From Argopecten irradians (Eukaryota; Mollusca; Bivalvia; Pectinida; Pectinidae): 64,000 nt of DNA. The stretch covers positions 22,092,828 to 22,156,827 of the forward strand of contig NC_091141.1 of NCBI RefSeq assembly GCF_041381155.1, in the 5' to 3' direction. The notes under the pieces are model-generated. The model saw only the letters and a program-made list of their open reading frames with translations. It made no database searches and was not told where the DNA came from. Both the position numbers and the translations under genes were made by a program. Below, piece by piece: positions 15,101-24,914 of this stretch. Every line of letters starts with the position of its first letter. The first letter of the stretch is position 1.

Positions 15101-16299
15101 TGGCAAGGCTGCATTGTCAGATGACCGTTAAGTCCCTTGGGCCTCTTGTTAAAATTATGTAGCAATGTTTTATAATTCACAGAGATCTGAAAGACATCAA
15201 ACCTAAAGGAAGCAAGGCTGATCTTAAATCACTAGCAGATTATGATCCCGTCGAACCCGTCAAACCCAACACGAAACGTATCATTGAAGACCCTTATTAT
15301 GTAAGTACTATTCAATGCACTATAGAAGTAAGTATTATTCAATGCACTATAGAAGTACAAACTTTCCCTTCCATTATTAGTTTTTTTAATAGAATAATGA
15401 TGTTGCTCCACGATTCTAGGGTAGTTGTAAGATAAATGGTATGTGTTATTCAATTCAGTTGAATATTTACTTGTACATGGCTCTGACTCTGTAGCTTACT
15501 TAAATATTGTCTTTTACAGGACTCACACATCGTAATGCAACATAAGGCGTAATATAATCTGACATGGGTGCACTTAACACATCCATGATTGATTCTTTTT
15601 CTCCCATACTAATAAGAAAAAGAGATCAGAAAAAATATAATGTTAGATACTTTCTACCTTTCTCGTAGCACTTGTATCACAGGAACGTCATTATATGTCA
15701 AATTCATGACGTAATCGACAATGCATGCTGCCGTTATGTTCCTTGTGTTGATGACATAATGTAATTGGGTAGTGCGTGTGAGCTCTCTTACACCCCCTGT
15801 GTAAGATAAATAGAAGGATATCTCAACCCGAGGCTTGACAAGGGTAGGCGGCCAAAATATTTCACGACGGTCGATATATCCCTGACCCCTTGACAGATCT
15901 ATGTTTTATTAGCTTTCCAGCTTTTAATCGTGCCACTATCACAAGAACGTCGTTATGCATTTAAAGTGATGACGTCAGTGACAATGCGCGTCACGGTTAC
16001 GCCACATGTAATGATGGCGTCAGGTAATTATCTAGCACATGTGAGCTGTTACATCCCGTGTGTAAGATAGAGTTATCTTTTCTCTAACAACCACGGAATA
16101 TCCATGCGAGGTATGGGAGAATTGTTTTACTTTTAAATACAATAGAGATTATTTTTTCTTTAGATAGATACGAGATTCCTTACGTAGACATCATTTTCCT
16201 TTACATATATATTTTTTTCCTTTACAGGGTTCTGATATCAAGGATTTTGAGGACGTGTTTGACCAGGTGGTGAGATGTTGTGAAGCCTATCTCCAGTGA
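194..16299 (+). CDS. ACP1: Low-molecular-weight protein tyrosine phosphatase (acid phosphatase 1), 6 exons
   Basis: Cytosolic phosphatase that removes phosphate from phosphotyrosine through a cysteinyl-phosphate intermediate. Exons: 194-239, 2191-2264, 4263-4379, 14385-14446, 15183-15300, 16228-16299. All have GT/AG borders and phases agree, giving 162 aa, the usual family length of about 157. The catalytic P-loop CLGNICRS (Cys14, Arg20) spans the exon 1/2 junction. The general-acid motif DPYY with Asp136 ends exon 5. Exon 3 (WKVDSAAIGEWHVGGPPDKR) matches the variable loop of the family; in vertebrates this exon exists in two alternative forms, and only one is visible here. Intron 3 is 10 kb and is filled by a satellite array and MITEs. 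A decayed copy of exon 4 lies in intron 4. The start codon is the first one giving the short canonical N-terminus before SVLFICLG. Confidence 0.95.
351..474. repeat. 62-bp tandem duplication in ACP1 intron 1
   Basis: Two adjacent identical copies (351-412 and 413-474) beginning ATGCTCATAGTCATAGATG. The identity implies a recent duplication or an assembly duplication. Confidence 0.9.
1058..1110. repeat. Cluster of short GC-rich palindromes
   Basis: Consecutive self-complementary pieces: AGAGCTTCGCTCT, CGGCCTTCGGCCG and an imperfect AGAGCTGCGCTCT. Each folds with a CTTCG-like loop. It lies in ACP1 intron 1. Confidence 0.6.
1371..1699 (-). mobile_element. tRNA-derived SINE, full-length, with 12-bp target site duplication
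   Basis: On the minus strand this 329-bp element has a tRNA-like head (A-box-like TAGCGCTCAGC, B-box-like TGGTTCGCCC), a body, and a 3' tail containing GCTGTTAATAGGACGTTAA followed by CAAA repeats. It is flanked by CATTATTAATGT at 1359-1370 and 1700-1711, a clear target site duplication. Related partial copies lie at 17140-17370 (opposite orientation, 5'-truncated) and 19211-19317. Confidence 0.85.
1943..2035 (+). repeat. Decayed tRNA-like segment, probable SINE head
   Basis: An A-box-like TGGTAGCTCAAGCAG and a B-box-like GGTCCCGGGTGTGAGCCC are about 60 bp apart. No cloverleaf of a working tRNA could be drawn. It is probably an old SINE fragment in ACP1 intron 1. Confidence 0.4.
2724..3345 (+). 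repeat. Dispersed mollusc-type repeat ending in a GGGCC hairpin
   Basis: Starts near CCCCCACGAAACACGTTTGG and ends AGGCCCTCTGGGCCTCTTGTTT, where AGGCCC/GGGCCT forms a terminal stem. An internal stretch (TTGAAACTTTCTGTATACAT) is present twice, about 2835 and 2995. The same 3' end occurs in the copies ending near 15150 and 21115. The 3350-3890 stretch that follows carries further related remnants (phrases such as GTTCAAATAAATGACCT). Confidence 0.65.
3890..4224. mobile_element. MITE with TTAA target sites (AGTGAA.AGTCGGGCAA termini)
   Basis: 335 bp. Left end TTAAAGTGAATAGTCGGGCA; right end TTGCCCGACTGTTCACTTTAA is its near-perfect inverse. TTAA sits at both ends. No coding capacity, so it is a non-autonomous DNA transposon of a TTAA-inserting type (piggyBac or Kolobok class; superfamily not resolved). 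A lone end of the same family is at about 18211-18241. It lies in ACP1 intron 2, just upstream of exon 3. Confidence 0.85.
5287..5692. mobile_element. MITE with TTAA target sites (AGGCCCACTACCTTTCC termini)
   Basis: 406 bp. Left end TTAAAGGCCCACTACCTTTC and right end GGAAAGGTAGTGGCCCTTTAA are inverted repeats bounded by TTAA. Non-coding. Different family from the 3890-4224 element. It lies in ACP1 intron 3. Confidence 0.85.
6470..6718 (+). repeat. Dispersed repeat fragment that runs into the 58-bp satellite
   Basis: Contains phrases such as GGACCCAATAGGGAAAATAAAGGG and TTGGTCAGAAAC in two places, resembling the 3060-3200 part of the repeat at 2724-3345. The first, most divergent satellite monomer begins directly at its end, so the satellite unit may have been born from this repeat. 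Confidence 0.45.
6719..13048. repeat. 58-bp satellite array, about 109 monomers
   Basis: Monomer begins GGTTGGAGGGCTGGAGACCA and ends GACTGGTCACCCCTAA. The period is 58 bp almost throughout; a few copies are 57 or 59, and one truncated copy is near 9085. Variants recur: CCCCTAAGG, CTCTAACG, CCTTAAGG, GGTACCCCCTAAGG, and ACAGGTCACC for CTGGTCACC. From about 9780 to 10290 the monomers are nearly uniform (CCCCTAAGG); variants dominate toward the 3' third. Each unit contains a short inverted repeat GGTGA/TCACC with a 10-nt loop. The first and last monomers are the most divergent. The array lies wholly inside ACP1 intron 3. Confidence 0.97.
13049..14384. other. Rest of ACP1 intron 3: hairpin elements, no gene seen
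   Basis: After the array there is low-complexity intronic sequence. At 13540-13585 there is a hairpin with 14-bp perfect arms (AGGTTACTGGACTC and its inverse), and at 14030-14165 a long foldback. The open frames around 13.3-13.7 kb have no recognisable domain and read both ways across the hairpin. Confidence 0.6.
14030..14165. repeat. Long foldback with arms of about 66 bp and a GC-rich centre
   Basis: Left arm reads TTATCGACCTATTTTCATGT onward; the right arm is its inverse with about 88% identity by eye. The centre is CCTCGGCCTCCGGCCTCGGG. Non-coding. Probably a small foldback transposon. Confidence 0.8.
14563..14641 (+). pseudogene. Decayed duplicate of ACP1 exon 4 and its donor
   Basis: The stretch GTACAGGACTTCCATGACTC onward, including AAGTAAGTACATA after the exon, repeats 14391-14475 with several substitutions and small deletions. 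Read in the exon 4 frame it gives VQDFHDSDVIFGKD and then TGA, so it cannot serve as a normal exon. It keeps a donor-like AAGTAAGT. It lies 117 bp downstream of the true exon, in intron 4. Confidence 0.85.
14644..15150 (+). repeat. Dispersed repeat, TAGGTCAT...GGGCCTCTTGTT family
   Basis: Begins TAGGTCATTTGACCCAACAG and ends CCCTTGGGCCTCTTGTT. Shares both ends with the copy at 20557-21115. Ends 32 bp upstream of ACP1 exon 5. Confidence 0.7.
15664..16075 (+). repeat. Diverged tandem pair of about 145-bp units in ACP1 intron 5
   Basis: Units at about 15664-15810 and 15928-16075 share landmarks in the same order: TATCACAGGAACGTCATTAT / TATCACAAGAACGTCGTTAT, then GACAATGC, then CATAATGTAATTGGGTA / AATGATGGCGTCAGGTAA, then GTGAGCT, then GTGTAAGATA. 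An old duplication. Confidence 0.65.
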
Positions 16300-16768
16300 A
16301 CTCTTTAAAAGAGACTGGTTTAACCAACTCTGTGTCATACAGTTTTACCTAGCATGTGAAGTTAAAATGCCGCAGCCTCCACTCTTGATTTGGACAAACT
16401 GGATTGTTAAGAAGTAACTTACCTTACACATGATACAGATTAACGTTTATCAAATATTAAGAACCACGATCTTGCAATTTTCAACTGGATTGGAGATTGA
16501 AATATTAATATTGATTTTGATATCCTTATGAAAGCTTTCTCTTTGTTTGGTGTCATTAAAATTATTTCTAAATTTCTTATTGGCGTTTTAATAGACTTTA
16601 AATTTTTACAGTTATGTTAGCTATACATGTGACCTGTATTTTGAGTTACCATGGCAACAGAAATGGTGAAAAAATGGCTTAGGTAATTATTTTGTTAAAA
16701 GGACTGTACGTGTACAAGTTACTATGATGATTATGAACATTATGTATTTTTGTCAGACTATTTGACAA

Positions 16769-16774
16769 AATAAA
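16769..16774 (+). terminator. Probable ACP1 polyadenylation signal
   Basis: AATAAA 470 bp after the ACP1 stop, followed by a GT-rich stretch (ATGTGTTTTAATGTATG). The first canonical hexamer after the stop codon with such context. Confidence 0.6.
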
Positions 16775-17139
16775 ATGTGTTTTAATGTATGATTTCGTTG
16801 ATTTATTAAGGAATTATTTTCCAAATCAACACACAATATCAATGTTTCGATATGTGACGAGCTGACAACATCGGGCTTCATTGTCATTCTCATTATAGGT
16901 ATACAACAAGAATCAGCCATCCAGAAAGTCAGATTATGTATGAAAACAAACAAAATAAACAGTAGGCATCAATGGTGTTGCCTGCTTTTCGGTATCGGCA
17001 GCTTCTTTTGCTATAGGATAATGAGAAGACATACAGAAACTACACTATGATGTTATATGTGTTCTTTATAATCCCCGAAAATCCCCATGGTAAATAATGA
17101 TAGATAATGTTATATCATTTTACTCCTCAATACAATAAA

Positions 17140-17370
17140 GTCCGGGTGGAGTGTGTTGCTTGGTGTCTTCGGCGGCATGCTTCAGTGATATAGCACTATA
17201 AAAAGGACAATAGTTCCACTATACAAGAAAACACAACACGAATATACCGCTGTCTCCCAAAACACGCATCTCGCATTACATACATGCAATACACCGCATA
17301 CATGGGAGACCGTCCTTACATGACCATAGCTGTTAGGACGTTAATTAAATCAAACAAAAAACAAAAAAGT
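17140..17370 (+). mobile_element. 5'-truncated copy of the tRNA-derived SINE
   Basis: Matches the inverse of 1371-1640: GGTGTCTTCGGCGGCATGCT, then TTCCACTATACAAGAA, then GACCGTCCTTACATGACCAT, and the tail AGCTGTTAGGACGTTAATTA with A/C-rich repeats. The tRNA-like head is missing. Confidence 0.85.
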
Positions 17371-19210
17371 CATTAATCATAAAAAATGGCAACTTTTAAA
17401 AAAAACCAACCAACAGTATTCCTGAGAAATTCGTCAAGAGCACAATAATTTTAAATAGCATTAAAAAGTATTATCATATTTCAATATGAATAACATAGCA
17501 ATTTATAGTAAGATGCAATTTGGCATTTACGTATGAATCATGCTAGCGTCTATGGTGGATTGATTGATAGGAAGTTTAACCGCCCATTCAAAATCATGGT
17601 CGAATGACACTACATATATTACTGTTCAGTATAATGGACCATAAATGAATCAATCAAACTGGCGAAAAGAAATGCACAATTCTATTAATACGCTCTGGCA
17701 AACACGTTTTAAGAATTATCATTCTTCTAATTATAAAATTTGAATATAATTAGACTTTGTAGTATCTGTCCATATTGGTTGTGGTAATTTTCGTTTTGTC
17801 AGTCAGATCATTGTCAATTTGAACATATTTAATTCCAATGAATGAAACAAGGAACTAATTAAAACTCTATCAGTTAAAGGATTTACAATAGATAGACGGC
17901 TGCATTCAGTTGGTCCTAATTACAGCCAGGGCTATTTATGGACAGAATGGGTTTCGGTTTGTGAATAGCTGTTTATTTAGGAAGGCTGCGGTGGAATCTG
18001 ATGGTTTATTTCTACTCTCAGATCATTGTATAAATATGGTGGGTGTATGATAAGAATGGGTATAATTGTGTCAACTCATTATCTTTTATTGTCAGTCAGT
18101 ACCAAAGTTTGTATACACTCTACGGTGGTATTTAAAGTTTTACATAAGTAAATACATATGTAACTTCATTGGTCTGACAGCTTTCTACAAGGTGTATATA
18201 TATGAAACAACAATACATGTTTGTCCGACTATTCGCTTTAATGAATAAGCTTATGTGTAGTCATTGCATTGTATAGTTGTAAGTATTGAATATGTCATTC
18301 ATTTTATGTAACAATTGTATAGTACGCATCATCCACTAAGTATTCAATTAAGATTCATACAGTCTTTAGATTAAGTGCTATGTTCATTTTTAGATCAAGC
18401 CCAACACCAGGAGCCATAAAATAATCATCAGATCTATCTGTCCATAATTTCTTTCTGGAAATTTACTCGATACTGTGCTGTGTATAGAATACTTGTTAAA
18501 GTGTGAACTTTTGTCAGGCGATTGATTGTGGGTTTTTGTGGGTTTTTTTTTTTAATGTTTGGGGCATTAATCATAAGTTTCCTGCTATAAACCGGATGAT
18601 ACCTTTTAATGGTTCAGGTGAAAATGTTATCATTAAGTCAATGGTAACATTTTATTAAATGGCCATCTACTGTGTGTGTTTCTGAGTAATATCTGTTTAC
18701 TTCAAATATCTATACAACAAATGACAAAACAAGCAATCTTATTTTTATGTATGTCATGTTCTCTATAACTGACTTATAAAACAAGATATCGATAAAGAGT
18801 TCTATTCTACAAATGAGAAAGCTCTGTTTATGTCGTATGCTGTAGGGAGTTTTCTTAACTGCATATTAAATACTGGAAAAAAAACTCACTTAAAATGGCT
18901 CCTATTCATTCTTCAGACTTTTATAGAGGAAGAATCATTTTAACACACAATCTTACAACATAGTTTCAATAAAAAGGAACTATATGAAAATAACAGCCAT
19001 AACATTCACCACTATACATAAGCCAAAGAAAATTTGACCTGAAGGTCACCTGTCGAGAAAATCTCAAATGAATTCAAAATTTCACATGAAATTCGACCTG
19101 GAACTCCGATAAATATATCTTGACATGAAATTGACCAGAAATTGACACCAGAAATTCAGGTTGGGAAATATTGTCTGTATATTCGTTTTGTGTCATCTAA
19201 TATAATAAGG

Positions 19211-19317
19211 CTCTTTTTTTATAGTGCTATCTCACTGACGCACACACAATCGCTCATTGTGCCAACACCATAGACACCATTACACATACTGGTACGGTTA
19301 TATGATGACAGAAATAT
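19211..19317 (-). mobile_element. SINE fragment
   Basis: TTTTTATAGTGCTATCTCAC and CACCATAGACACCA align with the middle of the SINE at 1371-1699 in the same orientation. Strongly decayed. Confidence 0.6.
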
Positions 19318-20442
19318 GTGCCCAACCATGTGGACTTGTTTAATTGAAATGTCGATTGTTTTGCGTATTTAGTCAAACTGTACAAGCAACACAACAATCT
19401 TTGATTAAACAGTAAAACCTAAGGTTAGGCCCGATGGTATTTATGATAAAGACAGGACAAGGAACTACTTCGTTTATGTCTCGACTAAGGATAGAAAGCA
19501 CAGTCTTTTTCACAAGAGCAGGTGCTCAACTCCAGGACATTGCGGCATTTTCAAGCAAGTGAAACGTTAGATTAGGAAGAAACAAGTCAGTTTGTTTGAT
19601 TTTAGTCGCCTTTATGCCCTACCTGCTGGACAGCTAATTACAAAAGTCATTATCTATACAAATTAAACGTTATGAGTTATTAGGATTATCGAAATAGCTT
19701 GCCATAAAACACTATCAAAAGCTAAGATGGTGGGTAAATGATCAGCAATTCATCAAATTCAAGGATTTTTCTTCTCCTGAAGGATGGTTCCAAATGAAAT
19801 TTAAAATTTTACAAATCTATGATTTCCCCTAAGCGTTGCTACACAGATTTTGTATTTGACTTCAAAATTACTCCATTATTAAGTGATTGCTTTTCTTATT
19901 CTTTTCGGGTTGAAATTGTTCACTCACCATGCTTTCGAGTTTTGCAGATTTTTCTGTATCACCAAACATATATTCAACCGTAGACAAAACGCTTAACAAA
20001 ACTATCTGACTGTGTGTCTTTTGTCTAAAATGGAGTACCGTTAAGTTTTATTTCACCAAATTCTCTCTTTTTAACAAAATATTAATGCTATTTGTTATTA
20101 TGAATTATACAGTGTTATCGATATTCATGTGTTTTATGGTGATGTTAGTTATACCGTATTTAATTACACAAACATAACCTCCAACGCTACAATGTATGTA
20201 AATTTAATTTGTGCAGAATATTAACCTTTAGCTGCCAGTACACGATGTTGTATTTATAATAAGAATCCTGTGACATATTTATTGCTAAAGCCAACACTTC
20301 TAAACGCATCAATTTATCCCTACTGAATGATATTATTTGCATAATATCATTGTTGAGCAAATGAAACTAAAAAGACAGATAACGTTACGGAATTCAGAGG
20401 ACGTTGACGTAACAATAACTCTCGTCGTTCCTCTGGAAAACA

Positions 20443-23400
20443 ATGGGGAATGCTTATATTATATTTTGTGCTGTTGCTGCTGTTTATAGTTGTAGAGGAC
20501 AAACGATAACTTTGTCTACAGGTAAACCATTAACTTTCATTGTTTAAATTTACTTTTAGGTCATGTGACATGAAGAGTCAGAATGACCCAGAGTCATCAT
20601 GTCTCGTGCGTCGTGCGTAAACAACCGAAAGGCACAAGGGCTACCAAATGTGTTCAAATAAATGACTTTGATTTAATTTTACAAGTGTCAAATAGGCTAA
20701 TTTCTGTAAATTACTTCTTGTAAATAACTAGAAAGCATCAAAACCTGATGTTGGGCCTGTAGCACGCTGGCATGAAGAACTACCAAGTGTGTTCAAATGT
20801 ATGACGTTCACATCCATTCCAGGTCGCGGGGGTCAAATATGCTAAAATCTGTAAATTCCTTCTTGTGAATAACCAAGAGTGTCCTAGAGACTTTATATTG
20901 GGATTGTAGCATGCTGTGATTAAGGTCTACCAAGATTGTTTAATGAATAACGCCGGCCTTCATTCAAGGTCAAATTCATCAAATATATTAGAAACTTAAT
21001 TATTCTAGTAAAGAGTTCATTGTATTACCTTAATTGTTCGCCATTAATTTATTCTTTAACAGTATTGTATTGTGCTGATAGCCAGATGACCGTTAAGGCT
21101 CATGGGCTTCTTGTTATCAATAGTATTGTTTTTTTTTATCTGACCTCGAAATGCACTTAATCGATTACATTTTACAGCAATTATATCATTAGGTAATCTT
21201 GACAACGTCACTCTTCACCTTTCGAATGTCGAATAAAGAACTTAATTCCGTCTTAGGCGAATATCATTACTAAATATCAATAAAGAATGTTTTGATATTG
21301 AGAAAAAAAAATGGAAAAAAATCACAAAAAAAATTCATTGGGGCTTTATGTCTATTATATTTTGAATAACAAATATTTCAAGATAAGAATTTACCAGTTA
21401 TATTTATACCTGCGTGAAAAAGAATTACTATGTTCTCTTAACGCCTGTTAAAGTTTTCAGGACGAAGGGATTTGAAACTAAAATTGGAATTAAAGCTGAT
21501 AATGCAAGTTAAAAAGTATACATTTGAAATTTAAAAAAAAAAAATATATATATAAATATTGTTTTCAATGGGTTTTTTCCAAGATAAGAATTTACCAGTT
21601 ATATTTATACCTGCGTGAAAAAGAATTACTATGTTCTCTTAACGCCTGTTAAAGTTTTCAGGACGAAGGGATTTGAAACTAAAATTGGAATTAAAGCTGA
21701 TAATGCAAGTTAAAAAGTATACATTTGAAATTTAAAAAAAAAAAATATATATATATATATTGTTTTCAATGGGTTTTTTCTACAAAATTCGTTTCTTAGA
21801 CAACCCCTTGCGTTTCTACGGACGGACAGTCGCCATTTTGTTTTAACTCTGCTTGGATACAACACCGGGTACCGACCCCTATATAAAGCGCGTGAACCAC
21901 ACACACGTGCAATCAGTCGAACGCTCGCTGTTCAAGGTGTAACAACCAACACCTGACCGGCTCTTGATCACAGCGCTACAGCTAGTGTATTGGGGGAATA
22001 GCTCTAATGTTGTCTGTGAAAAACAATAATCTAAAGATGAAATTTTCTATATAATGATTTATTACAGTCGGGTGCGGAGCGGAGAAATATCCAACTCTAC
22101 ACTTTCAAACCTAGGCCTAAAAGTAAATTTACATGTAATACAAAATGATAACATACAAAACATACAGGAACAAACATGCAAACAGCACTTTTAAACTTAG
22201 AATATTAAGTATGTTCGAGTAGATGTAAACAAATAAATAATATCACAAATGTCCGAATAGGAACCTGTCATAAACCGCGTGACAGTAGATAACATTATCA
22301 AACTAAAAATAAACACTGCACTCGCCTGACAGTTTCATTGAAGTAATATTGTCAGCTAGATCCCAAAATATGTCAAATACCAGCTAATAAAACACTTTGA
22401 TATACATTAGATATTACACGCACATGTACACGTGTATGCCTTCGATAGTTTATGTATGGAAGCATCGCTTGTTCGGGACAGATGGTCAAGTGCACGTGGC
22501 CAGTCGAATACATCGGGTACGAAGTATACGTGGAGATGTGTGGATGGATTATTATTAGGATTTCTATTCATTTGTTTGGAAAGTTCAATTTGTGAAACAT
22601 CTAAATGACGTGTTTGCTTACTAAAACAAGCCTTGCACTTGTTTACAGATAAGGGGTTTGCTTATGTATTAGTAGGTGATACATAGTGGACAACTAAATC
22701 TTTAATCTCAAATGTATATTTTTCTGACTGGCATTATCAGCTTTAAGAATTCTTATTAAACAGATGGTCTTTATACCATTAATTGTAACATATTTCCCTT
22801 TGTAGAAAAGCGAATTACCATTGATATTCCAAAGCAACAGAGACCTGACGATGACTGGTATAGTTACACGAGTCTTCAACCTTTCGGCTACTCCGTAGGC
22901 AACAGAACAGTTTTTGAGTTTTCGGTCAGAGCCTGCAGTGGTGCACATGTAGCGTTGATGTCCGGTCCCACGGACAAGCATGGACTATACGAAGTCATCA
23001 TAAGCGGATATCACAACTCGGAGAGTGTCGTTCGTAAATATAAAGGAGGCACTGTCATGATTAACAGTCATGGAGGAATGCTGGATTGTTCAGAGTTTAA
23101 ATCTTTCCAGATACATTGGAAAGATGGTGTTATTTCTCTTGCCAGAAAATGTCGACTTGGAAAGTGGTTGCATGTCCTGAGGTGGAAGGACTCTAAGCCC
23201 AGACCTGTCAGATATATTGGAGTGGCTAGTGGATGGTGGACGTCGAGCACGTGGAAGTTTTACGTTCGCAATGACGATGTTTTGGGTAGGTACAAAACGT
23301 TTGTTAATTTCTTAATTATGCTGAAATGTCAAAATCCAAATATTATGTTGTAAAATGCTTTACAGAAAAATATCCTTTACAAATCACAGCAATTACAATG

Positions 23401-24123
23401 ACCACAATATAGATGATCATTCATATAACAGATTAAAATTATGCCTAATACATTTAGACGTGACAATAAAGATATTACGTTGTACCTTACACTTTTGTGA
23501 TTTACATTATATATCAACTAGCTATTCCAAACGTTCCACATGATACTTCTTCTGTCCCTTGAAATTTTCGAATTATGTGTTTTGTTTTATTTCTCAAGTG
23601 ATTGTCAACTTCTCACATAATTGTTCGTTATTGATACATCTGTATTTTCTACTGATTTTCAGAAGACAGCGGTTTTATTCACTTTGAAACGATCCAACAA
23701 AGAGGCCCCAACTACCGCTACACAAATCTAGAGGATTACAGTTATGACTTGGGACACCGTTCGTCTATCAGGTTTAGTGTCAAAGCATGCAGTGGCATCC
23801 ATGTTGCGCTCCTGTCAAGAAACACTGGCATATGTGCAATGTACGAAGTTCTGATTGGTGGGTATAGAAATACCTTATCTGCCATTCGCCGAGGAAAGAA
23901 CCGATACAATCACGTGACAACACCATCCTCCCCGGCCGACTGTAACTCATTCAGGACCTTCGTGGTCACTTGGGCGATGGGAGTTATAACGGTCTGGTAT
24001 GAGGCTGAAGACGATGAATGGCAGTCTCTAATGTGGTGGAGGGACCCTAGTCCTGTAGATGTCCGGTATATAGGCTTGACGACAGGACTGGCAGCATCAG
24101 GGACGTGGAAAGTCACCATCTAA
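20443..24123 (+). CDS. Secreted protein with two farnesoic acid O-methyltransferase-like domains, 3 exons
   Basis: Exons 20443-20521, 22806-23285, 23663-24123; borders are GT/AG with matching phase 1, giving 339 aa. Exon 1 encodes a hydrophobic signal peptide (MGNAYIIFCAVAAVYS). Exons 2 and 3 each encode one domain of the Methyltransf_FA type. Shared landmarks are FEFSVRACSGAHVALMS / IRFSVKACSGIHVALLS, then YEVIISGYHNSESVVRKYKG / YEVLIGGYRNTLSAIRRGK, then a Cys-Ser/Asn-x-F and W core (F.I.W / F.V.W), then PVRYIGVASGWWTSSTWKFY / DVRYIGLTTGLAASGTWKV. One exon per domain implies domain duplication. Despite the family name, enzyme activity is not established for such proteins; in molluscs they occur in secreted or extracellular proteins. 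Function here is unknown. Family assignment is from pattern memory. Confidence 0.85.
20557..21115 (+). repeat. Dispersed repeat, TAGGTCAT...CTTCTTGTT family
   Basis: Same ends and internal phrases (TGTTCAAATAAATGAC, GGTCAAATATGCTAAAAT) as the copy at 14644-15150. It sits in intron 1 of the FAMeT-like gene, 35 bp after the donor. Confidence 0.7.
21379..21780 (+). repeat. 201-bp tandem duplication
   Basis: Copies 21379-21579 and 21580-21780 begin CAAGATAAGAATTTACCAGT and end with a poly-A/TA run and TTTTCAATGGGTTTTTTC. Nearly identical, differing mainly in TA-repeat length. Lies in intron 1 of the FAMeT-like gene. Confidence 0.95.
21880..21918 (+). promoter_or_regulatory. TATA box with initiator-like element
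   Basis: TATATAAAG at 21880-21888 in a GC-rich setting, with TCAGTC (initiator-like) at 21913-21918. This looks like a core promoter inside intron 1 of the FAMeT-like gene. It could give an alternative first exon, belong to an unrecognised transposon end, or be chance. Confidence 0.3.
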
Positions 24124-24914
24124 GCCTTCTGGGAGACCATTTCACATGCCAATTAGGATATTATGTTAAAAGTAACACGAATCAGAGTCAATATTTCAAC
24201 CAATATTCTATTATAAAATACAATATTTCATTATCTGTCCTCGTTTTCATTGTCATTTTAATGTATTTTTTTGGCCACAATTATAGATTGTTTAGGCGAC
24301 ATCATTATGAAATACTCGATTTTCTCGTCCTCTCGGAAGTACGATAAACATAATGTTTAATTCCCTGTGGAGTGAGACAGGAGGTTGCCAAACACAAGGC
24401 TATACCCCCCTCCTCCCCCCGAGAGTTGAGCTCTCCTGTTTCACCCCAAAGAAGGTGAATGAATCTTTTTCTCGTACTAATTTGTGTCTAATAATGACGT
24501 ATCACCAATGGAAGCAAGGATGACATCGCCATTTCGGTGGCGTTGTTGCATTATTGTCTCGAAGTCATGTAAAGGAAGAAAATAGAAATTAACTAATGTT
24601 TGTCAACGATGTCAGTTGAATCAAAAGCATAAGCGTTCTCGTTTGTACCATACAATTGCTTATCATTTGGGGATCGGTTACAAGTGACATTATTAAACGA
24701 GGCCATGGCTATATTCTTGTCGCGGAGATGGCCTTTTAATGGTTTTCGTACTGTTTCTGTACATCGCCCATAGAGGTGATACTTAATATAATTATGTTGA
24801 CACCTTTAATCGGTGACTAGATATCAATCTATCATCCTATATGATCACTGACATATCGACGCCATTGTCCATCACCAATAGACAAACAACATATACACTA
24901 CGTACATCGTCAGG
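24124..24914. other. Intergenic, nothing recognised
   Basis: AT-rich sequence between the FAMeT-like stop and the peptide gene. A pyrimidine-rich stretch with CCCCCCTCCTCCCCCC lies near 24404. No gene or clear repeat seen. Confidence 0.5.

Larger units (their letters stand above)
16800..20442. other. Intergenic region between ACP1 and the FAMeT-like gene
   Basis: No gene seen. Contains the 5'-truncated SINE copy (17140-17370), a lone MITE end (about 18211-18241), a partial SINE copy (19211-19317) and otherwise AT-rich single-copy-looking sequence. A CRE-like TGACGTAA is at 20405-20412, 31 bp before the next start codon. Confidence 0.6.
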
